This document shows positions 9,781-21,908 of a stretch of 64,000 nucleotides of DNA, piece after piece; within the stretch, counting starts at the first letter, position 1, and every line of letters starts with the position of its first letter. The stretch comes from Tillus elongatus (Eukaryota; Arthropoda; Insecta; Coleoptera; Cleridae), in NCBI GenBank assembly GCA_964006375.1, contig OZ023269.1:131906309-131970308 (forward strand), read 5' to 3'. The position numbers and the translations under genes were made by a program. The notes beneath the pieces were generated by a model that worked only from the letters and a program-made list of their open reading frames with translations, was not told the origin of the DNA and did not search any database.

Positions 9781-10262
9781 ATCTCCAGTTTATTTCAATA
9801 AACCTTTTAGTTAGACGTTTCCTAATTTTCTTACATATCAAAGGTTGATTTTCATTTTTACGTATTACCGGTGCGGGGACCAAAAAAATTGGCCGGTATA
9901 TCGAAATCCTACAATCTTCTTTTAGTAAATAGCTTGGAAAAGTTTATTGGCTTGCTCAAACTAACTCCGACCAATTTAAGTTTACATCGCCAAATTATGG
10001 AATCTTCTAAAATTCAGAAGTTGTTTGATAAAATAACAATATAATGTTGACAAGTTTTTTCACGAAACGTTCTTCCGTATAGAGGAGAACACGGTTTATC
10101 GACGAGGCTGCGACATTTTTTTTTAAGTTGGTCGGAGACCAAAGGGTTCATCGTGGCCTGCTAAGATGGTGTTATAAACACCTTGGTCTACCGCAAGCGC
10201 ATACCTAATGCAGGAGGACGTTGCAGATGACAGCTGTAGAATCTGTCACTAATTACTTGAGA
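9781..10262. other. Unassigned sequence
   Basis: Nothing recognised. The 3' end of a minus-strand retrotransposon begins at its right edge. Confidence 0.5.
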
Positions 10263-11300
10263 CTCTTTTTTTCCCTCAGGGCTCCTCCGCGGCCTTGCCG
10301 CCCCAATAGCACTGCAACCTTTGGTTGATTGTGCATACCCTTAGTCTTACTCCACACATTCCAAACTCACTGTGCCTTGAACTAGTCTGCACAGCGATTG
10401 GTAGGGTGAAGTTTTATATTGCTCTGTCTCCGGTCTAGACTGACCGTAGATCAGTTGTCTTTTGCGGTCCAGAGCTTTACACTCGCACAAGATGTGCTGA
10501 GCTCATTCCTCCCCCTCGCCGCAGAGTCTGCATGCGAGGTCCCCTTCGAACCGCCCCATTTTATGCAGGTGTTTCTTGACGGCCATGTGTCCTGTCAAGA
10601 GACCTGTTGTGTTTCTGAGCTGTCCTCTGCTAAGATTTAGCAGCTCCACAGCTCTCTTTGAACTGGGTCCGACAATTATTGACTTCCCATGTCTGAGCCC
10701 TGGACAGTCCGCCCAGTACACCTTGTGTTGGTTTCTGACCCAGGACTTAATGGCTCCCCTGGCAGTGATATTTGTCACGCCCAGAGCCGGTTTTGGTCCC
10801 ATAAATGGTTCTGCTGACCCCCTCTTCGCGAGACTGTCAACTTCTTCATTGCCTTTGACCCCGGAGTGACCCGGCACCCAGATTAGGGTCACCTCATTCT
10901 GTCCAGCCAGGTCGCTCGTCTCGCCTCGGCACTCACTCACCAGCCAGGAATTTACCCGTGGGCTACTTAGTGCCTTAAGGGCTGCTTGGCTGTCTGTGGC
11001 TATGAGGATCCGCTTGCTGGTGTAGCCCCTCCTCTTGTTCTCCCGCACACAGTGCAGGATGGCGTACATTTCGGCCTGAAACACCGTTGCATGGGCTCCG
11101 AGGGAAATACTATGACTTACCCTCGGTCCTTCCGAGTAAACACCTGCCCCCGTCCCACGCTCCCCGCCGGATCCGTCCGTGAACTAGACGAGCGCGTCCC
11201 GTGGTATGCCCGGCGTCTCCTCCCGCCATGCCTCGCGGTCGGGGATTTCCATTGTAAAGTTGTTTACCCTGCACATTCACGGGCTCGCGAAGGCTGACCT
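10263..11300 (-). pseudogene. RNase H-bearing I/R1-type non-LTR retrotransposon, 3' portion (copy H1)
   Basis: On minus: RNase H domain with 'FTDGS' (first Asp, about 11190), 'FQAEMYAI' (Glu), 'IATDSQAAL' (Asp) and 'WVPGHSGVKGNEEVDSLA' (last motif), then a linker and the C-terminal CCHC finger start 'CRLCGEGEE'. The RNase H catalytic set looks complete. Two nonsense changes are visible: TAG immediately before FTDGS, and TGA (10503) inside the finger where the 29.5-kb copy has TCA (Ser). The 3' UTR ends in the family hairpin and 'gagccctgaggg' plus an A tail (T-run at 10265-10272). 5'-truncated after the RT. The call of I/R1 group rests on RNase H followed by a CCHC finger. Confidence 0.85.
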
Positions 11301-11544
11301 CTTAGGCACCTCTTGAGTGCATGTCCGATTATGGCGTTTACCGCTTACATGCATCGATATAATGCGGCAATATCTTCTATCATCTTCGACACTCGTATGG
11401 GATAGACCTAACACCAGTGCTGCCCTACCAACTAGGAGATACTGAGACCGCGAAGAACGAGAGATGCCGTAGATACTGGAATCTCTCGATCTCCATTTTC
11501 AGCCCGCTAATAAACAAAAGCTCATCGATACACAAAACAAAATC

Positions 11545-11755
11545 CTGTTAAATCTCTGCACGTTTCGTCCCGAAGAGTGGGGCGTAAATCCTCGATCCCG
11601 TTTATATACGATCTTGGAAACGTTAAAGATCCCTTTCCTCCTTACAGACAGGAAGCGGTTCAGCGAAATTTTGAGGATGGTAAGGTGAAACTGCTTCCCG
11701 GCCTCGGTGATTGGTCATAGTCACGGATATAGACAGGCGCTAGAGAAAAAAATAT
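11545..11755 (+). mobile_element. tRNA-derived SINE, body and tail (copy S4)
   Basis: Aligns with the body of the other SINEs: 'ctgcacgtttcgtcccgaag', 'aaacgttaaagatcc', 'aaggtgaaactgcttccc', 'ggtgattggtcatagtc', then an A-rich tail. More diverged than S1/S2 and closer to the 34.7-kb copy. No tRNA head recognised. Confidence 0.6.
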
Positions 11756-12417
11756 GAAAATACAAAAATATGTTGATTCGCTCCCGCAATGCACTTGCTG
11801 TGTCAGAGCTCTTTTAATGTAAATTTTAACAGATTGGTTGTTATGGGACGCACACATACCATTGTCTGGTGAGAACGGTGATTAATTCTTTGAGGCTTAA
11901 TTATTACACACTTCTATGGAACATGATTACGGTAAGTTACTGATAATAATAATAATAATAATATGAATAATGAGAGAGAACACGTAATTAATAATGTAAT
12001 TAATGTGGTTAATATTTGCATAAAAATCACATATTCATTATCTGTGGCTATAATTTAGCTTTATGGACTGAAAAGATAGAAGAAGATGATGAAGTCTGAA
12101 CTAATTCCATGGAGATAATATTGTTCACGTTTTAATATTGAGGAATATTTTAAATGAAGATTAGTCATGAAGATTGTCTTTTGTGTGGTTTTTATCGCGT
12201 AAGGTGCTCCTAAAGAATTTTCCATGTCCACTCACCATATGAGTCACTGACTAGCTAATGACAAATTCTATGAATATGCATTTGGCAAGCAACTATAATA
12301 ATAATAATATTTATTAGTGTTTATTTTATTTACAGACTTTCCTCCCGCCATGCCTCGCTTCGTCTCATTTGCAGTGCGCTGGCTTGGTACTTGCTTATAC
12401 TAAGTACTGATTAAAGT
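11756..12417. other. Unassigned sequence with short (TAA)n tracts
   Basis: Short (TAA/AAT)n tracts at about 11943-11965 and 12294-12312; a possible TIR remnant near 11770-11800 ('gcaatgcacttgctgtgtc'). Nothing else recognised. Confidence 0.45.
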
Positions 12418-13310
12418 TACGAAAATATTAACGGATATGGAATTAAAGCTGAAATCAGAAGAAATATAAGCCAAGGATACCTATTATCGCCGTGTTTTCT
12501 CAATTTATTTATAGAATATACAATAAATATGGTGAAGAGGGCAGCAAGGATCAATAATTGGACAACGGTTCTATTGCATAAAGTACGTAGGTGACATGAC
12601 GCTGCCAGAAAACAACACAAAAAATTGCCAAGGATGCTGGGTGTACTCGATTGTGTGTAAAGAAACATCAAATTAAACATCAGTATGACGAAAACAAAAG
12701 TAATGAAGATATGTCAGAATAGGACTAACAACTTGAATAAGTAGAAATGTTTACATACCTTGGGAGTATTATGTATGATGAAAAATGTAGCAAAGAACTG
12801 AGAAAGAGGATCGTGATGAAGAGACGAACATTCAATAGACAAAATATTGTTCACAGTCAAACGTTTATAAATTATGACAAATTACCCTTTTTACTAATAA
12901 ACTTTAGCTTGGACCTGAGAAAGAGGTTGATCAAGTCATAAGTTTAGAATGTTATAAAGTATGGGGCAGAAATCTGGATTTTGAATTAGGGGTACATCAA
13001 GAGAATAGGAGCCTTTGAAATGCGAACATGAAATTTTTTTTGCATAAACAAGGTAGACCGATAGAAAGGCGAATAAAACTGTGCTAAAAGAGTTGAGAGA
13101 GAAGAGATGCTCACTGACAGAAATTAAGATTGGGAAGGCACATCTTGTTGGACATACTCTGGAAGATAATAACTTTCTAACAACATTACTTAAAGACAGA
13201 TCCTTGAAAAGGGAAGAGGCAGACCAAGAGGATAACTTCTCGAAGACATGGCCCAATTGACGAAATGCGGAAGCTACAATGAAATGGCATTGCCTTAAAA
13301 CTGTGATGAT
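12418..13310 (+). pseudogene. RTE-type non-LTR retrotransposon, RT palm to C terminus
   Basis: In broken frames: 'GYLLSPCFLNLFIEY' (motif Q.G..LSP..FNL), then 'KYVGDM' where YADDM is expected, so the catalytic box is mutated (first Asp to Gly). Next 'MFTYLGSIMYDEKCSKEL' and 'LRKRLIKS' (12747-12941), and 'GAEIWIL'. Downstream a relic of 'R..RGRPRG..LEDMAQL' near 13220-13260. The order fits the C-terminal half of an endonuclease-reverse transcriptase of the type seen at 2.6, 39.1, 44.0 and 58.2 kb. Multiple stops and frameshifts; 5'-truncated before the palm. Confidence 0.7.
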
Positions 13311-14080
13311 ACTCTTTTAGGGCTTAATTTTATAAAAATTTGCTATTATAACACACTGGCTGCGTCATAATTTTTTGTCAACTATGATCTAATAAGTAAA
13401 ACAAAACTGATGACTGAACACACACATGGCTCATCAAATGCCGTAACTATAAGTGGTTAATGGTAAATGGTAAAAGAAGATAAGCTCTAGCGAGCTGGTA
13501 GGTCGCTGACTTTACACTCATCGAACCATGACAGCTCTATCACTGCTTCTGCCTCATACTTCATAACTCTGATTGTTGTTATTCTTATTCTTACATTTCC
13601 CAGATGCCGGCTGCTTGCTTCTTGGTTGGGACATCTCTTACCCATTCAACAATAAACATAAAATATCTCAAGGTAAATTATCTGGAATGAAGTTTTCACC
13701 TGACGGAACTCGAAAAAACATTATGTTAGATTCAAAGTAATTAGAATGTTGTCTTCAGTCTTTACCCTTCATTTCACACGATCTATGAAAAATGAGATAC
13801 TAAAAACGAAGAGCAAAGAAGAGTTATGACTACATTCTTAGAGCATAATTGTCGGTTGACAATCAGCGAGATGGATTTATGTCATAAATGACCAAGGTTA
13901 ATAGCACCAGCGTTTAAAAATTATGTAAGTTTTTTGTGATTTAAGTTCACAGTTGGTCATTATCATAATGTGCTTTATACTGTTCACAAAAATTATTATA
14001 ATTGAATGTTGGCAATGTCAAAAACCTTGCCACTCGACTTTTAAATGTATTTATTATCTGGAAATATATTACACCATACT

Positions 14081-14082
<2 letters not shown>
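13311..14082. other. Mostly unassigned; TIR-element end relic at its left
   Basis: 13340-13367 ('tgctattataacacactggc' then 'tgcgtc') looks like an eroded right end of the GACGCAG element. The remainder shows nothing recognisable. Confidence 0.4.

Positions 14083-14169
<87 letters not shown>
14083..14169. repeat. (TA)n microsatellite, 87 bp
   Basis: Pure AT dinucleotide repeat at the left border of family A copy A2. The left flank is not family A, so the copy begins inside or at this tract. Confidence 0.98.
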
Positions 14170-14174
<5 letters not shown>

Positions 14175-14612
14175 TGGCTTAGACAAGTTCGTTAGTCAGG
14201 AAAATCGGCCCAGGTTTTCTCGGAAAATATTGTGTTTTCTTTCAAAAAAAATTTATATCTGCTGAAATAACAAAGAAAGGTCAACCAAGCTTAGTACGCT
14301 GGTTCCTGTCATAAAAAGTATCCTATGTCCCAAAATTCAGATTTCTATGTTAAAAGACAAAAAAGTTAGAGATAAATAAATTTTTAATTAACGTCAAAAC
14401 TGATAATTATGGTAGGAGTACGAATGTGAGTGAAAAATACGACAAGAAATTACTAATAAGCTCCTAGATATGTGTCTAAGTCGTTATTTTGCTTTATTTC
14501 GTTAAAATATGAGCAAAAAATCAATTGTAAATCAAAATTGTTTTGTCTAAATAGTAAAGACGTTAGACGATTAACATGTATTACGGGATATAGGTACTTG
14601 CTAGTACATATA

Positions 14613-14694
14613 TGTCGAGCGTAGCCAAGTTGGCAAAGCCGTGTACATCGGATAATCGACTCCTACATGACGAGTTCTAATCCTAGTTAGTGAC
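14613..14694 (+). other. tRNA-like segment inside A2
   Basis: 'gtcgagcgtagccaagttgg' at the head and 'gagttctaatcct' as B box. Same position and boxes as at 591-672. Confidence 0.55.
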
Positions 14695-15035
14695 TTTACA
14701 TTTTATATATTTTTTAAAAATCTCATTTCACTTTACTGTTATCTAATCACATTGTTGTCATTCCGATGATTTTTTAGCGAGTTTTTGTCTAAAAAATAAT
14801 CTGATAAAGAGGAGATGAAAGTTTTAAGACTTAATTCAATTTGAATAGCATATCTGGTTGTTTGTTCTTGCCCTAACTTAGTGAAACCGTCCCACATTTA
14901 ATACAGTCGTACACTTTTCCCGTGGCTTCACAAGTGTTTGTTTTAGTGAATTTTCTTAAAAAAATGCACTAAAAGAGATCCCGACTTTTAATAGAAAGAA
15001 TTTATTGGAATGAACGTGGACAGAGGGTCAGTTTC

Positions 15036-15038
<3 letters not shown>

Positions 15039-15116
<78 letters not shown>
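15039..15116. repeat. (TA)n microsatellite, 78 bp
   Basis: Lies directly after an arm's terminal 'gtcagtttcaat', the usual position in family A. Confidence 0.98.
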
Positions 15117-15118
<2 letters not shown>

Positions 15119-15880
15119 TAAAGGTAAACCATTTACCAACATTTAGGGCTGTAACTTTAAGGACAAAAAAGTTAGAGGCATTTAAAGGAAAACAAATTGG
15201 GGGTTTCCTCAGAACGTAAAAAGTCGCGATTTGAAACGTTAAAATTGGCAACTTTTAGGCAAAGAACCTGAAAGTAATACGGATTATATAAAGAGTGTTC
15301 TGCAAACCCTTAAGTTTCAGCTTCAACCACCATTGCCCTTAATTTTAATAAAATATTTCCAGAAAATTCATTTCAAATAGACACTTTCTCTGATGCTTTG
15401 GCAGTAGTTTTAGTTAAGTTTATGGTTTAATGGTGTATAATTTTTAGCTAATTTTCGTAGAAAAAATTCGTTAATGAGGAGACCGGAGCTTTTGAGTTCT
15501 AAAAAGATTTCTTCAAATGAGCGCAAACTAGGCCCTCTGGAATCCATATCCGGGTTTACTTTCTGTTTACATATACACAGGGTGACGCATTTCTATGGTA
15601 AAGCCAAATATGAGCTCAAGCTGCGTCTTATAAAATTATTTTGACAATCCCAGCGCGGCCCACAAGTCGTTGGTGATACCTACTTGTTTTTTGAACATCC
15701 CTTATTGGATTTGTACATTTTCCATCGAAATATGATGCATGTTTGTAAAAAAAATTGGGGAGGCGGTAAGTGCGTTTTGGTAGCCAACTTACATTAAATG
15801 CTTCAAAATTCAATAACTCAATTTGCTATTAACCGTTCGTCGGATAGGAAACGAGTTTTCTCGGAAACATTTAAAGTTTA

Positions 15881-16540
15881 TTTTAAGTACTGATACAATC
15901 TTATAGAGGTGTTGCTTTTCTTTCAGTAAGTTAAATACATTTTTTAATAATATATTTTTTCCAATATCCTCGCGCCCCCCGTTCAGTTCAATCACGCCCC
16001 ACCGTTTTATAGAATCAAGAAAATTCTGAATAATTTCCTAAAAAAAATATAATGTATTTTAAAGTATTCATGAAGACATTACATAATATTTCGTAGAATT
16101 ACCCTACGCAGGACGCAACGAATAACATAAATCTAAACACATGATGATGGTATCTAACTTGGGACACGGTATAATTTACATTGGTCTAAAAAACAGCTCC
16201 TAAATTTACTCTAACCACAGAAGCCACTTTTTGTTTGGCTGTCCGAAGTATACAGGAAACGTTTCGAGTGACATATAAAAGATATGACGGTTTTGTGGTT
16301 AGAAACCCTATATTTTTGTAACTTCCGGTGGTTTTTGTCTCTTACTATATGTTAGATATTCTATTCTTCCACCTACAATTATTATCAACATTATTATTAG
16401 GAAGACGGTTTTGTAAGACTAGACTTTCACAAGAACTGATGCGTATAGTTATTACAGACACATATCTGCTTATTTGACGCATGCAATATGTGAGTGTGTC
16501 TATAATTTCTCCTGTTTTATTAGAAATTGACAGAAGGACC
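15881..16540. other. Unassigned AT-rich sequence
   Basis: No feature recognised. Confidence 0.5.
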
Positions 16541-16551
16541 TAATATATAGC

Positions 16552-16625
16552 TTTTTTTTTCTCCCTCAGGGCTCGTCCGCGTCTTTGCCGCCCCGACAGC
16601 ACTGCAGCCTTTGGCTTATGTGCAT
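16552..16625 (-). mobile_element. Tail-only insertion of the RNase H retrotransposon family (74 bp)
   Basis: On minus: 'aagccaaaggctgcagtgct', then 'cggggcggcaaagacgcgg', 'acgagccctgaggg' and an A-rich tail. Flanked by a perfect 11-bp duplication TAATATATAGC (16541-16551 and 16626-16636). It retains no coding sequence. Confidence 0.9.
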
Positions 16626-16639
16626 TAATATATAGCATG

Positions 16640-16815
16640 ATCCATAAGTAATAGTACGCAGAGTAGTAGTAGATTCTTGACATCAAAATATTACGATTTA
16701 GCCAAACTTAATTTAACCCAAAAGGAGAAATTAAATAAGATGTAGCTTCAAAAGTGAGAATTTGAATTTCGATTTTTCTTAACATCTAGAAAAGTATTTA
16801 ACGTATTGTATTGAA
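16640..16815. repeat. Interspersed repeat shared with 45635-45790
   Basis: 'agtagattcttga', 'attacgattt.gccaaactta' and 'ctagaaaag.attt' recur in order at 45635-45790. Unknown family. Confidence 0.55.
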
Positions 16816-16839
16816 AATTCCTACAGATAAGTTTTTATA

Positions 16840-18400
16840 GTTATAGTAGTAGTAGCAATGATGTGGAGGCTGCTGCGAGGCAAGTAAGGCACAATGGGCC
16901 CTTTTTGCCAACCCCTGCGACCCAGCAACCATGCACTACCCCTCCTTGGTTTCGTCACCAAACCTCCTCGACCTCGAAATAAAGGCCATGACGGTCTTCT
17001 ATTGAAAGGAACTTACCTGGCTCCTCTGCAGACTCCTCGAGCCAAACAATTCTGTTCAAAAGACTCCCAAAAGCCTCGCATTCACACAGGTAGTGGTAAG
17101 ACGGTTCTTCAGTCTCGCCGCATTCCTGGCAAATGGGATCCCTCTCGACACCTACCAATGTAAGGTGTCTTCTGAGAGTACAGTTGCCTGTTAGCACCCC
17201 AATGATGCGTCGAACCGCTGAACGACTCCTACCAACAAGACAGTTTTGTTTCTATCCGGCCTCTCCACGAAAACCCACCCCTGCCTACAGCCACTGACCG
17301 ACCTCCAGTGCTTCTCCATGGCCTCCGCAGTCCTCTTATCTAGGGCGTCGGGAACCACCTTTTTACTTATGCCTATAGCAAGTTTCGGGCATCAATGCCC
17401 GAGCGCCCGCCACGCCACAGTGTCCCGGAACCCACACAAGTTGCACCTCCTTTGTACTGGATATTCCCGTGAGAGCGTCAGCGCACTCTTGAACCAGCGT
17501 TGACCTAATTCTAGACGCGCAGACTGCCCAGAGGTCCGCCTCACTATCTGAGCAAATATATAACTATTTCTCAGGGTTCATCTTCACATCCTGTCGATTA
17601 GCTTTAGACAGAATAGCGGACACCTCCGTTTCGGATGTCGTGGTATATGCGCCCAGAGCATAACTCTCGCGCACCCCCAGGCTATCGATGTATATTCCCG
17701 CCCAGGGGAGTGCTGCTTCTCTAGCCGTGATCCGTCGATAAAACATACCAGGCTAGCAGGCTGGAAAGCAACCTCATTTTCCCTCCACTGATCCTTGCCA
17801 GGGATTCTGAGGGGGGGTTATGTCCTGGTCAGCCTAATATAATCCTCTGCATTTCGCACCTTGCTGGTGGAAATTGGAATTTCCTTTTCCACCTCCTTGG
17901 CAACTTTTGAATGTCCTGTTATTGCTCTCACCGCACCAGTTCCAGAGTCTCGCATTCTGAGATGCGAGGCCATAGCCTCCCTTCTGATACAGATGCGAAG
18001 CGGTGGCAGCATCAGCAAGACCTCTAGCGCGGCTTAGGGTGTCGTCTGCATAGCGCCGGTGATACCCAGACTTGCCGAACTTTGAAGTTTGGCCAGCTTC
18101 CGGGTAGCAGTTCCATAAAGGACATTCGGCCTGACGATCGCAGTGTAAATCCAATGAAGGATCCGAGGATTAAGTCCCCAGGTCCTCCCTATCACACGGC
18201 GCAACTGCCAGAGGGTCGCTACTCCCTTCCTCACTACTCGTTCTATTTGTGACCCCCATGATAATTTGGAGTTCAGGATCACCCCCAGATATTTGACCTT
18301 CCGCACAAAAACTAAAGGTTTTTTAAACATCACCGGCGCCCTGAACCTCTCCAGATTCATCTTCTTGGTGAACAGAATCATCTCCGTCTTCGCTAGGTAG
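16840..18400 (-). pseudogene. I/R1-type non-LTR retrotransposon, RT thumb-RNase H-CCHC end
   Basis: On minus: RT thumb ('VKYLGVILNSKLSWGSQIE', 'WIYTAIVRPNVLYGT', 18120-18320), connection region ('ICIRREAMA', 17980), RNase H remnants ('AGIYIDSLG', 17700; 'LVWVPGHCGVAGA', about 17390-17430), 'RIIGVLTGNCTLRRHL' and a C-terminal C-x2-C-x8-H-x4-C finger ('CQECGETEEPSYHYLCEC', about 17080-17130). Several frameshifts. The 3' end near 16840 carries a short (TAC)n tail. Distinct from the 10.3/29.5-kb family. 5'-truncated near 18400. Confidence 0.8.
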
Positions 18401-18942
18401 TTGTAAAAATAATTATTAGTTTCCTGTTTGCCTCTAGCAGATAGAGAGCGATACTCGCGGTATCGTTCAGTTATTAAAAATATTCATAAGAAACTTTTGA
18501 TTAGAAAATACTATTTTCTTGTATTTTATTTACAAAAAAGGCATATTGTGGAATGACGATAAAATTGATTTTAAATGTAGCTGCAATAGTATTCAGATCA
18601 TATTTTATTTACCGCATAGTAGGCGCCTGTCAAATTTATGATTCTGTTCTCGTCAAAATCGCGTCTTGCTGTCCTTAGTTGGTATTTTGATAAGCTTTTG
18701 TACTTTTACCCAAAGTATGCCGCGACATAATTGTTTTTCTAATGAATAAATGCGAGATATGGTTTGCTTGAATGCGCAATCAAATTTTAATTCACGTAAG
18801 GCTTGCAGAATGTATGCGGAAAAATTTTTCAAAACCTAGTCTAAACTGGCTACGAACACACAAAGTAACTTCAATCTGGGTACCAGCGCATCAAGAAAAT
18901 TAAGGAAATGAGAAAGCAGATAGTCTCGAAAATAAAAGTCTT
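18401..18942. other. Unassigned AT-rich sequence
   Basis: No feature recognised. Confidence 0.5.
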
Positions 18943-19224
18943 GACGCAGCAAGTGCGTTATGGTAGTGAATTTTCATCAAAATGTGTGTGTTTTTAAAGA
19001 AAGCAGGCATCAAATTTGGTGACCAGTATAACCTATAGAGTAGAAACAATGTGGCACATTTCATCAAAATAACTTTATTGTTTGAAAATGTAAAAAAAAA
19101 TCCGAAAGTAAACTTAAAGTGTTCCCGAATAAACTAGGTCAACCTTATGGGTTAATAGGAAATTGAGCTAATCAAATTTGAAAAATTTAATCAAAATTCG
19201 CTACCATAACGCACTTGCTACGTC
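18943..19224 (-). mobile_element. TIR element (MITE-like), 282 bp
   Basis: Left end GACGCAGCAAGTGCG, right end 'cgcacttgctacgtc'. Internal sequence matches M1 in inverted orientation. Confidence 0.75.
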
Positions 19225-20500
19225 CCGAATTTCTTTTCTTACAAACATGCAATATATTTCGATGGAAAATCCAAAAATGCAATACCATAAGGCGTGTTCG
19301 ATAAAAAAAAGTAAATTTGTATCACCAACGACTTATGGGCCACCTGTGATTGTAGAAATATTTTCTAAGATGTAGTTCAAGACACCCTATAAATAATGTG
19401 TATAATTTTTTTTTGTATCTTGTAGTATCACGGATATATTGAACTTTATTGATTTTTTACGAAAATTCGACACAAATTATATACCATTAAACGATAAACT
19501 CTATAGCTAAGACTACTGCCAAAACATCAGAGAAAGGGTCTATTTGAAATGAATTTTCTGGAAATATTTTAGTAAAATGAAGGACAATGACGGTTAAAGC
19601 TAAGACTTCAGGTTTTGTAAAACATTTTACTTGAGACATTTTCTTTCAATAGCTCGTATTAGTTTCAGGTTCTTTGCCTAAATGTTGCCAATTTTGACGT
19701 TTTAAATCGCAACTGATGTTTTGAGGAAAGCCCCAATGTATTTTTTTAATTGCCCACAACTTTTTTGTCTTTGATTCTACAGAGCTAAATTTTGGTAGGT
19801 AATTTACCTATAATGATATAAACCCGCGCCCTCACTTTGTTAAATTTTCCGGGAAAACCTGGGCCGATTTTCCTGGATAACGAACTTATCCAAGCCATTT
19901 ACAAAAGGAAGGTACTCACCAAATTTGATCAAAATCGGCCCATTCTTGAAGAAAACCTTGATTCTAATTGGGTTTCTGGTATGGATCAAAGGAACTAATT
20001 AAAATTGAACTAAATGCATATGTAGACACTTCTCTGGGTTCACAAATGCTTGTTTTCGTCTCTATATGCGTCCGCTTTCCCTTTAAAGCATTGTCAGACA
20101 GGCCTGACGACGATGTGAAAACCAAAACCGACTGCAAAAGTTCAGGACGCAGCAGGTGCGTTATAGTAGTGAATTTTTATTAAATGCTTAAAACTTGGAT
20201 AACTCAATTTTCGATACACTTAGAAAGTTGAATTTTGGTATGTAGTAAGGCCTTTCCCAAGGCAATATGTGCGCTAAGTGTCATTTAAAATAGCTTTGTA
20301 ATTTTAGGAGAATTTTTTTTCCAAAGAAAACTCAAAATTTGAAAATCTCAATTTTCTATAAACTTAGAAAGTTACGAACTTATCCAAGCCACTTGCAAAA
20401 GAAAGGTATTCACCAAATTTAATCAAAATCGGCCCATTATTTTTTGAGTTATCAGTGTGATACATCGATCTCCTCATTAGTGTGTTTTTTTTTAAAGAAA
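18943..20500 (-). repeat. Family A repeat, rearranged copy
   Basis: On minus: arm end near 20500 joined almost directly to the R block ('gatacatcga' replaces the (TA)n), a second TIR-like end at 20146 ('ggacgcagcaggtgcg'), another R-block segment (19800-19950), the 'tttcaggttctttgcctaaa' block (19660) and a complete TIR element at 18943-19224. The tRNA-like segment is absent. Confidence 0.7.
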
Positions 20501-20740
20501 ATCCACTAAAAGAGCAGTAACAACACCAGAGCCCTATTGTGGATTAACAAAAAGCCATGTAATAAATGAACTTGAGACTTGGAAGAGCGTCCAAATGCTC
20601 CCATACTGGGGGAAAACACCGGGTTTGAGGCAGGCAAAACGGTTTATCCCCATATCAACAGAGAATTCTAAACGGTTTCTTGAATTGAACAGGAACAACT
20701 AGAGAATAATCACAGGACTTTTACAGGAGCCTCCACAGTA

Positions 20741-21861
20741 TTTATTATTATTATTATTATAAATGGGTGGTACACTTTTGAGTTCCTGCACCGTGGCCTC
20801 TCTGACCTATCGTGTCCCTTACTTCTCTAAGATACCCGTTTCTTTGACAAAGTTCAGCAATGTCCTGTAGTGGGTAGTCTTTCGAGTTTCTAAGTTTACC
20901 TTTTCGTTCCCTCGTAACCTGCGCCGTGATTCTATAAATGTCTGTGGCACATTATAATATGTAATGGAGTTTCACCCCTCTTCTCCGCACCCTCTGCACA
21001 TTGGGTCGAATTCAATCCGCAATGTATAGATGTGTTTCTTGATTAGACAGTGACCCGCTATCAGTTCTGCCAATAGTCTTAGTTCTTTCCTGCTTGGCAG
21101 ATCTTTTGCTCTTTGGCTGGATGGTTTCCTGAGAAGGACTTTTGCCTACCTTTGCTCAGCAGATTTGTTCCAGATGCCACTGTTGCAGCATCGTCTTGAC
21201 TTCATATCTTGCGGCTTCATATGCAACCCCGCAGTATGGTTCTGGTCCGTTTAGAGGCCTTGCTCGTCCTTCTTATGCGAGCTGGTCTGCTACCTCGTTG
21301 CCCTTTATATTTGGGTGCGCAGGTACCCAGATAATCTTGACGATATTGCTTCCGCCAGCTGGCTGACGTTGCGGATGCAGTCAAGTACTAGATTTGACCG
21401 CGATTCGTGTGTCCCCAACAATTTTAGTACTTCTTGGTTATCAGTAGCTATATAGATTCTCTTGCCTCTGTAATTGCTCTCCAGTAGCATTTGTGCACAC
21501 ATCATTATGGCTAGTGTTTCTGCTTGGGATACGGTTCCATAACCGACCAAGGCTGACAGCTATTCTACATTCCGGTCTGGTGCCTCCTTATGTACCGCAT
21601 CCTGCTCCGTCTGCTTTTTTGGCTTCGTCTATGAAATAGACATTTCCATTGAGCTTTGAGCTGTTCCCGTCTAGCCAATCTTCCCGAGCTGGGATAATTA
21701 TCACGTACGGTACAGTTGTGCGATAGATTTTCTTTACCCTGTCTGAGGTCATACACAGAGTGTGATTATCAACTATTTTTCTTAGGATGTTGCTGTGATC
21801 ATCCCGCAAATTTCGCTCTTCTAAGTTGGTCTATAGGCCTCTGTGATCGCCTCCGCCTGCA
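20741..21861 (-). pseudogene. Nested I/R1-type retrotransposon with (TAA)n tail
   Basis: On minus: RNase H with 'FIDEAKKADGAGCG' (first motif, DGS eroded to DEA), 'SQAETLAIM', 'IATDNQEVL', 'IIWVPAHPNIKGNEVADQL', then 'EPYCG', and a finger start 'CRGCGEEG' with a frameshift before 'TPLHIIMCH'. The 3' tail is a TAA/TTA repeat (20741-20760), as in I-type elements. Flanked by a near-perfect 12-bp duplication GCCTCCACAGTA / GCCTCCCCAGTA (20729-20740, 21862-21873). Confidence 0.8.
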
Positions 21862-21908
21862 GCCTCCCCAGTAAGGCATCACCTTTGGAAGATGGGTAAG
21901 GTAGACAA

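Larger units (their letters stand above)
14170..15880 (+). repeat. Family A repeat, copy A2
   Basis: Starts within the R block ('ggcttagacaagttcgttag'), then tRNA-like 14613-14694, arm L2 (about 14945-15036, partly eroded), (TA)n 15039-15116, the second block, arm variant L3 (about 15465-15560) and the start of the TIR element (15755 onward), which is lost by about 15880. Confidence 0.8.

Noticed and set aside
10576..10869. 97-codon plus-strand frame opposite the RNase H domain (and its counterpart at 29592-29969 on minus)
   Set aside because: Antisense shadow of the RNase H/linker coding, kept open only because the true frame is conserved between copies.
14083..14169. Long Ile-Tyr repeat reading frames over the (TA)n tracts (also at 15.0, 36.4, 37.4, 43.7, 50.3, 55.9 and 57.8 kb)
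   Set aside because: They are translations of dinucleotide repeats open in several frames on both strands, with no conserved flanking protein.
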